Part shown: positions 36,079 to 46,600 of the stretch, in pieces
How positions within the stretch are numbered: the first letter of the stretch is position 1
How the letters are laid out: every line of letters starts with the position of its first letter
Source of the DNA: Gigaspora margarita
Lineage: Eukaryota; Glomeromycota; Glomeromycetes; Diversisporales; Gigasporaceae
DNA: 64,000 nt
Direction: 5' to 3'
Assembly (NCBI GenBank): GCA_009809945.1
Contig: WTPW01000325.1
Coordinates: 151,250 to 215,249 of the forward strand
Notes under the pieces: model-generated
Databases searched by the model: none
Seen by the model: the letters and a program-made list of their open reading frames with translations, nothing else
Told to the model about the DNA's origin: nothing
Made by a program: the position numbers and the translations under genes

Positions 36079-37993
36079 TATGTAATGAGTAAAAGAAAAA
36101 ATTTCCTTTGGCCAATCAAATTTTAAGATGTATTGTATACTTTGCTTTTACATATATATTAATACAGATAATCTATAGATAATTATCTGAACTTAAAGTA
36201 ACTATCCGGATAGATTATCTGTTGAACAAAATCGTTATCCGTTATCTGTATTATCCAGATAATCTGGATAAAAAATCAAACAGATCTGAACACTAGTGAC
36301 TAGCTTTAATATAATTGGGTAATTTCTTTGCATCATTTTTGTTTTACTATTAAAATTACTCTACTTTGATCTTTTATAATCTTGTAAAAAATAAGATATT
36401 AAAAATCTATCTTAGAAGCGAATTAAAAACTCTTTTCAACAATCAAATGTACACAAATTTTTTAACTAAATTTTTTAAAAAACTGGCGATAACTAAAAAT
36501 TTTATTAAGTTAATTTGACTACTACATCTAAATAAACTTGTTCTTTTTCTAAAAATACATATAATATCAAATTTTTATTACAAAAACTTTTAAACTCACT
36601 AAATAAAGGCCCTTTGGCCTAAATTTGTATTTTACACAAAATACATCTAAAATAGCCTTCTAAACCTATTTTATAAACTAAAAAAAGTTAAAAAGCTCAT
36701 TCTTCTTGTCATAACAAGTTGTATATTACGCTTGTAGTCCTAAAACTAACCAAGATACATTTAAAATACTTTAAACTTTTCTTTAAAAAAAAATTTTTTT
36801 CTTACCCTCAATAGGCGCTTTTTGCTAATATAAAATTGGGTTACCCACATTTTTCAATAATCCAGGATTATTGGTTCTTTATTAATTGCACAAATTATTA
36901 ATTAATTTACACAAAGCAAATATTTGCCTTCTTTGCAACCTTTTTAATCTATATTAAGCAAAGTAACCCAACTTTGTAATTTAGCCTAATTTGTGTAACA
37001 CATAATCTGTGTAACACGTACTGTAACATGTGACCAATATATCACATGGCTTGTGTAACCTAAACCAATCTTGTTGGTATTACATTACATGAAACAAATT
37101 ATACCTCTTGTGAAGCTCTTGTTAATCCCTACTACAATATTCTATTTATTGAATTTGAAATACTTTATTTTATTTATAAACTACTTGTTCCTACATTTAC
37201 AAAGCTTATACAATTCTATTTAGCTCAATATGCCTACATTTAATAGTGAAGAGCCTGATTCCTATGATATTGACTACTATTATCCTAAATATAAGGACTG
37301 TTTTGGAGTATTTATCAAAGAAGCAGATGCTGCAATACTTAAAGTGATGCCACCTAACTATAGTCCCTCTGATTGTGAAACCAAAGTAAAGAACACTTAT
37401 CATTACTTTCCGGTACCAACTCAACCAACAATCAGTACTTGTATTTGCAAAAAATATCATGTTAGCTTTACCTCTCAATTTTATCATATTCCAACTAAAC
37501 TTACTACCAAAACTTCCTCTTAGCAACCAATTTATATGAATACCTCTCCAATTGTCAACATTGAGAAAAAATTTAGCAAAATTAAATATACAGTTCCTAA
37601 ATTACCAAAATCTTGATCTTAAAAATGCACAGCCTAGAATACTATTTCCAAGTTACCATAAAGATCTAGCTCCTATAGCTATTACTCCTCATTCCCAACA
37701 TTTTCATACTTGCTTTTTATGCAATACTAAGGATATTCCTTGTGTCAAAATATTTTCAAATGAACAATATGCACCAGACTATTCTAAATGTTAAATTTTC
37801 AAAGGACATTTACTACATCATGAATGTGCTAAACTTACTCAAGATTTCAAATTAGCTCCTATTCAAAAAAAATTAAACCCAGAGCAACTTTCCTTTTGTC
37901 ATTTCTATTATTGCTTTATGCTTACAAAAGAATAAAAGCTTAACTTCCTTGAAAAACTTGTACAAAGAAGCAAACAAATTAAAATAGAGAAAC

Positions 37994-38220
37994 AACAACA
38001 ATAGCAACAGCAACAACAGCAAATCTTTTCTATTTATAGTAATTTTTTGCTTATTTTTGAAGTTTTTTCTGCAGATCTTTCCTTTTTTAGTAACTCTATA
38101 ATTAATCTGACCTATCTATATATATTTCAGGGTCCTACAGCAGCAACAACAACAGCAACAGCAACAATAGCAATAGCAACAATAGCAACAGCAACAGCAA
38201 CAACAGCAGCAACAACAAAA
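37994..38220 (+). repeat. CAA/CAG/TAG glutamine-codon repeat
   Basis: Degenerate trinucleotide array CAACAG with several TAG units, split by the MITE fragment 38022-38135. In frame it reads poly-Gln with stops where CAG has become TAG. Confidence 0.8.
38022..38135. mobile_element. Half of an AGGACCC-family MITE
   Basis: The right end ...GACCTATCTATATATATTTC AGGGTCC matches the terminus of the element at 50345-50811, including CTGCAGATCTTTC. The left half is missing. Confidence 0.65.
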
Positions 38221-38617
38221 GCAGCAATTTAAAAAACAACCAAAAATATCAAATACTTATAAAAGTTCTTCAAGTTTATTTGACTAGTTTTCCAACTTTC
38301 CAATTACTTCTGAAATAAAACAATATGACAAACTCTCTACCAAACTTGCCCAACAACTCTTTTTTTTTATTAAACCATATCTTAAAGAATTTACATCTGG
38401 TCAACCTATCAAATTAAATGAGTTACAAGACCAAACCAAACAAAATTCCAACAAAGAACCAAGAAAATATCCATTTAACTACCTACTTAACAAAATGGCT
38501 AATGACAAACCAGAATTTCTTACTGATTTTATTAATAGTCATAATCCTTCTCTAAATAAAACTATATCTTATCCTTTTCAAGTATACTGTAATACACTTA
38601 AAAATTTACTTAATTGA

Positions 38618-39130
38618 TGATCTGGATAAGATCAGCACTATTACCATATTGGGACAATAGTAAATTTTGGGGATAAGTACAATATAAACTTTTTATTATA
38701 TGCTAAAATCTGACAACCATGACTATGGAAGTAATTTTTTATTAAGTTAACAGCACAAACAATTAATTGAAAGTTGTAAAGCTCACTGAAATGCATCTAA
38801 TGGTAGTTAGATTATTCAAATTGGCCTAGTGTATGCTGAGATATCGCTAAAAAATGATTGGCTGACTATATAAAATTCTATATAAATTTTATATAGTTGG
38901 CAAATCATTTTTAGCTATATCTCAGCAAATACTAGGTCAATTTGAATGATCTAACCACTATTAGATGCGTCTCAGTGAGCTCTACAACTTTCAATTAATT
39001 GACTTGTGCTGTTAACTTAATAAAAAAATTACTTTCATAGTCACAGTTATCAGATTTCAGCATATAATGAAAAATATAGTAATTTCCTCCAAATTCTAAT
39101 ATAAAAATAGTGCTGATCTTATCTGGATTA
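38618..39130. mobile_element. 513-bp near-perfect palindromic element
   Basis: Ends TGATCTGGATAAGATCAGCA and the complement of TAATCCAGATAAGATCAGCA. The arms (~240 bp each) stay complementary to a short AT-rich centre near 38880 (TATATAAAATTCTATATAAATTTTATATA). Interrupts LINE D ORF1. Target duplication not resolved. Confidence 0.75.
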
Positions 39131-42100
39131 GTAATTAAAAACTTTACTACTACTCTTTTTACAAAACTAAATTATGCTAAGATCTTTCATTCACATTATT
39201 CTATTTCACCTTATTCAACTCCTAATAGAAACAAAGTTGCAATTAATCTTGCACGTTTACATCTCTATCTATATGACAAATACTAAACAATTAACTACTC
39301 CAAATTTATAGAAAATCTTGATTTAAAACCAATTATGGCATCCCTTAACTATACAATTATATATGATAAACCTAATAATCCCTTTTTGATATACAAAGCA
39401 ATAGTAGATTCAATGTTCATATTACTTTAAATATACCCACTACTGATTTTCAAACCACTTTTAAAATTCCCTCTCTCAAGCCCTTTACTAAAATATTCAA
39501 CAAATGGTTTGAACTATTTTTTGAAAAATATAAACTACAATTCAACAATATAGACAAGCAAAAAACTCAAAATTACATTAAATATTAAATATACCTTAAA
39601 TTACTTGAAGAATGCAAAAAGTTACTACCTACCTCATACAATCCTTTATCTATTAACTCATTTAAACAATGTTCTAATGAATTACATAAACTCGCACTCT
39701 TTTATTAACATACCTGAAATCAAAACAAATGCACTTTATCTATATCTAAACATGATCATAATATCAAATTCCTCTTATCATTCTATTTCAAAGAATCCTA
39801 TCCAGCACTAGAAAACCCAATTGAAAAGATCTGGATCCTTCCAGATCTTGAACTTGAAATCTTTACCCAAAAGCAACCAGATGCAGCAACCTTTACCAAA
39901 CCTACACCTAATACTAAATTCAAAGAACATGCTACAAAAACAGCAAAAAAATTTGCAAAAAAAATGATGTACCTGAGACTATTGAATGATACACATACTA
40001 CTTTTACTGTTATCTTAAAAATTATATTATACTGCTACAATAAATGATAAAATTCAAGACATGGATTTAAAACAGGCACTAGAATTTTTTGCAGCTCCTA
40101 ATATTAATCCACATATACTTGCTGGAGTAATTACTTTCTATGATATTCAAAATCAATCTAAATTTTCTATTAAACAAATTAAAGAAAAATATAATGAAAA
40201 ATACTTACTTTAGGCAGAGGAATTTATTATTAGCCATTTCCAAATTACAACTCTTATAGCAAATGACAACTCTCTCTTTTTCACTCCTAATACTACAAAC
40301 AATAATACTTATAACCACCAAACCAATTCTCCTTTTCAATAACCTCTTCTGTAAACAACATAGATGCAGCTACTGCCTCTATAAAAATAATAACTCTACT
40401 TTTAGTAGGCTATTTATAAAGGAGAATAATATAAGTAGGCAAGTAGGAAAGCCTATTTACCATCAGCAAATTTTATATATAGATATATATCGATTACTAA
40501 CTGGTAAGATATATATTGATGATCAACACCCCTGCCGATTATTATCGATAGTGATAGTAATCGATATATATCCGGTTAATCGATATATATCTACTAGATA
40601 TATATCAATTAACTAGATATATATCGATAATCAACATCCCTGTCAATTATTATCAATAGTGATAGTAATTGACATATATCTAATATGATATCAATTAATA
40701 ATTATTATATTCACATAATCATGCTCGCAAGGTTTTACAATTTATTATAAATTTATTTTTTTTATTTATTATTATTATATATTTTATTTTAAATTAAATA
40801 ATTAATATTTGCAAGTTTTCACAATTTATATAAAAATTATTTATTTATTATTATTATATATTATAATATTACATATTTTTATTATATATTATTAGAAAAA
40901 AAAATGAAAAACTAAAAAAAAAACCCTCTGAAAAAAAATAACAAAAAAAAAACAAAACCGAAAAAATAGTAATAATTTTTAACTACTTTCGAACTTCATC
41001 ACATCTACTATTATATTCACTCATATTCACTAATTCTTGCAAAGTGTCAGAGAAGTTAGAGTTGTTGTTCTTGTAAGTACCAGAAAAGTTAGATCGTTTT
41101 CTTGCAAAGTGTCAAAGAAAGTCAGAAATAAATAAAATAAAATTAAAAAAATAAGTAAAAAAAAAGAAAAACAAACAAAAAATAAAAATGTAAGCAAACT
41201 AAATAAAAAAACAAAGCCTCAAATCTCTATTTCCCTGAAGTAAAAGTTCGTTTCTTGCAATTCAGAAATCATTGAAGGTTTTCACTTTGTGCTAGAATAA
41301 TAAAAAATAAAAATAAAGAAATAAGTAAAAAGAAAACAAACAAAAAAACGGAATGTAAACAAACTAAATAAAAAAAATAAAACCCCAAATCACCATTTCT
41401 CTAATGTAGAGTTCATGATAGAATTTCTAAAATAAGTTGTATATATTCTTGCAAAGTGGCAGAAAAGTCTGGGTTTGCTTGCAAAGTGTCAAAAAACCTA
41501 TGTTATTTTCCTCCCAAATTGGCAGAATATTAAAAAAAAATAAAAAAAAATAAAAACAAAAACAAACAATAATGTCAAACAAAAAAATAAATGAAGCACT
41601 AACTAAACCTTTATTTCTTTAAAGAGGCATTCTTAGAACTTTACAAATTGCTAGAGAAAGCAATTGTGTGTTCTGCAAAGTTTTGAAAGGCTGAGTTGGT
41701 TGGTGCATAGTTTCGAAAGGTCGCTAGATTTCCAAAAGTTAGAGTTGGTATTTGTTGTAAAAATAAAATAAAAAAATTAAATAATAATAAAAAAAAAATG
41801 AAAAAAAACAAAACTAAACAAAACTAAACAAAATGAAATGAACCAAAACGAAAACAAAAACAAAAAAACAATGTAAAATTGATAGTAGATCTAAATTATA
41901 AGCAAAAAAATAAACAAAAATCTAATCTGATCTTGTACCATTATCATTAAAACATTTCGAACCATTTTGAAAATATTAGTCAAACGTGTTCTTGGTATGA
42001 TCTAGGATACAGATCTACTAATCTAGCTTGATTTTCTATTTTTAAAATATTCCAAAACAATTTGAAATATTAAAAAAAAAAAAGAGAAAAAAAAAGAAGA

Positions 42101-42180
42101 GAGAAAAAAAAAAGAAGAGGAGAAAAAAAGGGAGAGGAGAAAAAAAAAGGGAGGGAAGAAAAAAAAGGAAGAGGAAAAAA

Positions 42181-42383
42181 NNNNNNNNNNNNNNNNNNNN
42201 NNNNNNNNNNNNNNNNNNNNNNNNNNNNNNNNNNNNNNNNNNNNNNNNNNNNNNNNNNNNNNNNNNNNNNNNNNNNNNNNNNNNNNNNNNNNNNNNNNNN
42301 NNNNNNNNNNNNNNNNNNNNNNNNNNNNNNNNNNNNNNNNNNNNNNNNNNNNNNNNNNNNNNNNNNNNNNNNNNNNNNNNNNN
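42181..42383. other. Assembly gap
   Basis: 203 N flanked by a purine-rich AAAAAGGAAGAGG tract and a T run, at the position matching the polypyrimidine zone of copy 1. Confidence 0.99.
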
Positions 42384-42616
42384 CTTTTTTTTTTTTTTTT
42401 TTTTACCTGGTGATGGTCAAAACATTATGTAATCGTTAAAGATCTGTTAATTGTTATATATCATTTCAAATAATTCTGATTATAATCAATTTATAGATAT
42501 ATAACGATTTAATATAAAAAATGATATATATCGATTTAGATATATATCGAGTTTTATCCAGTTAATCAATATATAACGATATTTTATAATCGATATAAAA
42601 TGATTAAGTGTTATAT

Positions 42617-43626
42617 GGAGGTGGGTCAATAGAAAAGGGACAAATTATTTTTAGTAAAATTTTTTTAATTTTTAAATTAAATTATCTTGACAACTATTTA
42701 ATTAAATTTGGCAAAAATTTTTTTATTTTAATTTTGAAATTATATAGAATTAAAATAAAAAAAAATTTATTAAATTTATTAAGATAGTTGTTAAGATATT
42801 TAAGCTTAAAGTCAAGAAAACTTTTACTTAGAAAAAATTGGCCCTTTTCTATTGACTCACCAGCATAGCAGAAGTTCATTTTGATTGGTTGTTAAAATAC
42901 CCGGAAAAATGTCGATCACACCTTGAATAGATTACTAGCTATGCCCAGATAAAGTTTATTACGAACTTTTAATACTCTCTAAAGATGCTTTGACAGTACA
43001 TTTAATACAGTTTAATAATTACTATTTTAATTGAAATATCACGAAATATATATCTATATTATTTATTACATGATAAATATATTATTTTGCAAAAAATACT
43101 TTAAATCAGCTTCACAATACATTATTACATACCCAAAAACCCTAAACACTACCACTATTACAACTTTTTGTATCTATAAATGTTATTTTTAAATTATATT
43201 CATAGCCTAAATATATACAATAAAAGGTTTTAGAATAGTAATTCAAAATAGTACTTTTCTTTTTNACTTGTAAGGTAAACAAGCCCAGTTAAAACAACAA
43301 CTCACAATTTNACTTACTAATTGCTTAGATCGCNGAACCACCTTCCCNACCTTTCAAAATATTCACTTCTCATCTAGTTTCTTGAACTACTGTATCTTAC
43401 TGTATCTCTCATTGAAAAACAGTAGGTTTAAAGACAAAAAATAGGTTGCTTAAGTTTATTGTTTTGTCATGTATTACAAAAAAATTTTTATATGGCGTGA
43501 CAATTTTTACTAATAAAAGTATTTTAAAAATTACAATTGACTGTATAAATAAATAATCATCACCAATCATATTTATTCAAATTTTAGCCAATCAAAACGA
43601 ACTTCTGCTATGCTTGACTCACCCCC
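42617..43626. mobile_element. Palindromic MITE (CAATAGAAAAGGG family), copy 2, split
   Basis: Ends GGAGGTGGGTCAATAGAAAA and the complement of GGGGGTGAGTCAATAGAAAA. 4-bp duplication ATAT (42613-42616, 43627-43630). After subtracting the 42862-43614 insertion it is 248 bp, matching the 247-bp copy at 14514-14760. The uninterrupted site exists in the other copy of the host element near 16040-16055. Confidence 0.85.
42862..43614. mobile_element. MULE-like element with 9-bp duplication
   Basis: 753 bp with ends AGCATAGCAGAAGTTCATTT and the complement of AGCATAGCAGAAGTTCGTTT, then TGATTGG. Identical 9-bp duplication TGACTCACC (42853-42861, 43615-43623). A 9-bp duplication suggests the Mutator-like superfamily. 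No transposase. A few undetermined bases near 43265-43350. Confidence 0.85.
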
Positions 43627-43661
43627 ATATATCGATCAATATCTATATATAAAATTTGCAG

Positions 43662-46600
43662 ATAACGCAGAGAACCAGGTTTATGACTGTCAGGCCCAAT
43701 GTACTAGGCAGGCTATAGCATTCTGCACAGCTGTGAGAACGGAGCTTAAAATGGTGAGTGTCTCTACAGAAGATATTAACAATACTTCAAATACCATATT
43801 TTCATCTTCTTCTGAAGTACTACTTTCCTCCAAACCCTTTTCACTACTAACTGCTACCAACTCTAACAACTATCTAATATTAGAAATTTATAATGAATCC
43901 TTATTAGAAAAAGACTTCAATAATGAAGAAATTGACTACCTACAAATTCTTTAAATAACAGAAGCTATATCAGCTCCAATTCTAGCTCTCTTAAGATATA
44001 TAACCCAACAATATGCTACAACAAATTTCTCTACTATGATAGTCTACAAACTCTACCTTCTCTACAAACTATTGGCTCTTTCTTGCAATATATACTAGAA
44101 TATTACCCTATGTTTTATTCAAATCAATATATCAAAAATTCTGTTAAGCCACATTCTCAACTTGATTATGTTTTTACTGAAGCACATATTTATCTCCCAT
44201 ATGAAAAACTTGTACCAGGTCATTTTATATTTCAACCTTTTGGAGATCTACTATCCCTTTGCTATATAGAACTTAAATCATTCAATAACAATTTTTAAAA
44301 ACCAATCTTTACTGATAATCTTCTATTTCCAATACCCCACTTACAACTATATACATCTCCAAACCTCAATACTAATTCTTTCTCAAATATCAATTCATCT
44401 TATTCTTTTGAAGAACCTTGCTACAACAAATTCCTTAAAAAACATAATCTTCTACTTCTGCCACCTTTACAAATACTCAAATCCTTTATACAACATTTAC
44501 TTAAAAATTCATTTTTACTATTATTCAAAATCTTTATTAATATTACAACTCTTGAACACATATATATCTCAATACCCAAGATGAAGTTCTTCTTAACCAT
44601 ATCATACTCTCTTCTAATCAATATTTTATATACTACCAGTCACCAATCAAATTATCCACATCAAACCACTCTAGTTTAACACCTGGATCACTCTATATAT
44701 CAGCTACAATACCTCTAATACCTGATGATCTATCCTCAACATTAAAACCCAATATTGCAATACACAATGTACAAGACTATAGCATAACTGAAACAAAAAT
44801 CTCATCTCTCAAATCTAGAAAGTTTCTTAATACTCCACAGTTTGCCTATTTTTGGCCCAGCTTAAATATTCTACAGAAGGTACTGGATTAATGATTAATA
44901 ACTCACTCAAAATCCATATTCACAATGTTATTATCCACTCTGGAGGAGCAATTGCAATTGATCTCTTTTTCAAGCATGACTTTAAATTTAGAATTATCTC
45001 TGCTTATATCTCTTCTACAAACCAACAATACCATAATGAAACTCAAGACAAAGTAATACTATGGATCCAACAAGCATTATCTACTAACTTGCTCTCTATT
45101 GTCCTTGGTGATTTCAATACCTCTACTTCTACATCAGTATCCAAATCTAAATTATTAGCCTTTTTTTATAACAATAATATATATGATCTTGCTGATTATA
45201 CCAATAGGTTACAACATATCTGGCAACATAATAATCTCTATAGCTGTATTGACTACATTTGGGCATATGATTAAATATCCTATTTCTTATTGACTTTACT
45301 CTTCAGGAACCTACAACATCTACACAAAGTGATTATTCTGATTTCTAATTGGATATTTTCTTTTGCTTTATCATCTAAACTTCGACATAAAACCCAATGC
45401 AAATGCAGAGTATTCAATTACAAAGCTATGAACCAATATATGTGGGAAGACTTTTCCTTACTTACTCAAAACAAAATTATATTTCTCAATACTCCACTCA
45501 CTAACTATAGTACTGAGTCATTGGAATGCACATGGCACAAAAATTCAAACTAGTATTATTACATCTGCTCTTCAAATTATACCTAACAAAAAATTTTTAG
45601 TTCATAATTTTTATCACACTTTTTCACCTAAGGCTACAGACCTTCACAAAGACCTAAAAAATCTAGGAAACATTATGAAACAAACAAAATACGCACACTC
45701 TCATCATTAGCCTTTACCTTTAAACATTTATTCACAAATTCAAGATATCAATTCCAAGTATAATTTTAATATTTTCTAACCTCCTTTATACAACTAAGCC
45801 ATTTCTCAATGGCTTTAGCAAATTAAAATAGCCTGAAAAACTCTATACAATGCCAGAAATCTTGAAAATTCACAACATCTTCAACAACATATCAATTCTG
45901 CTATTAATACTAGATGTAAAAAAATTCTTACTCAACCTACCAAAATGATTAATAGTATACTTAATAGACATACAGACTCTGTGCACTTTGATAATATAAA
46001 ACACAGAACAATATTATTGCTAACCTATTATTCATTAAACAACATATCCAATCACACTTTTGCCAATGGACTGCACATCAACCACATAACCAAAGCACCT
46101 TTGAAACTGAATGGAAATTAGAATACAGCCCATCTTCAACTATTCTATCATCTTGGTACAATACTGCACTTATTGAAATCTCTTTAGAAGAAGTTACAAA
46201 TACTATTAATCAATTTGCAAATAACAAGGCTTGTGGTCCTTCAGGTATTAGCTATGAAATACTTAAATATTGTGGTACACAAACTATTACTACAATTACA
46301 GCTCTCTTTAACTGATGACTTTACAACAAATTCCAAAACAATGGAAAGATGGCCATATCTTTTCAATCTCAAAAAAATCTACATTTGATCGAAACCTTAA
46401 TAATACACGTCCAATTAGTCTAATTGAACATATTAAAAAGCTATATACTAAAATTCTTACTAATCACCTTAATTACATTTTTTCATTTTATAATATTCTT
46501 AACCCATATGACTATGTTGCTTTACCAGGCAATAGCACCAATATTCCTATTCACATACTCAATAATTTTATTGAGGATGCTAATTGCAATCACAATGAAA

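Larger units (their letters stand above)
33418..36295. mobile_element. hAT-like element, 2.88 kb, perfect 8-bp duplication
   Basis: Ends TAGTGTTCAGATCTAGATAA and the complement ...CAGATCTGAACACTA. Subterminal GATAATCTG/TTATCTG motifs in both orientations. Identical 8-bp duplication GTGACTAG (33410-33417, 36296-36303). Contains two younger MITEs (33883-34136, 35680-36078). No transposase identified. A CCAGRTATTAAA..TTTAATACCTGG hairpin lies at about 35246-35283. Confidence 0.88.
37230..40463 (+). pseudogene. LINE D ORF1-like remnant with RING-like cysteines and poly-Q
   Basis: From MPTFNSEEPDSYDIDYYYPK (37230). After a frameshift the region HTCFLCNTKDIPC .. KC*IFKGHLLHHEC .. SFCHFYYC (about 37700-37920) has Cys/His spacing reminiscent of a RING or PHD cross-brace. 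It is followed by a CAA/CAG glutamine tract (37994-38220), split by a MITE fragment. Further pieces read PITSEIKQYDKLSTKLAQQL (38290s) and LKQALEFFAAPNINPHIL (about 40065-40120). Many in-frame stops replace Gln codons. Probably the nucleic-acid-binding ORF1/gag-like protein of the element. This is inference from position; I do not recognise the family. Confidence 0.5.
40464..43661. mobile_element. Large AT-rich TIR element, copy 2
   Basis: Inverted relative to 16010-18238. Ends CAGCAAATTTTATATATAG and ...CTATATATAAAATTTGCAG. ATCGATATATAT subterminal clusters at both sides, A-rich core with CTTGCAAAGTGTCAGAGAAG-type modules, purine tract near 42066-42180 and an N gap (42181-42383). It splits LINE D between ORF1 and ORF2. 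It lacks the hAT MITE found in copy 1 but contains the 42617-43626 nest. Confidence 0.75.

Noticed and set aside
16010..43661. LTR retrotransposon with 16.0-18.2 kb and 40.5-43.7 kb as LTRs
   Set aside because: The two copies are inverted, not direct, and the RT-bearing elements between them are LINEs with poly(A) tails and their own duplications.
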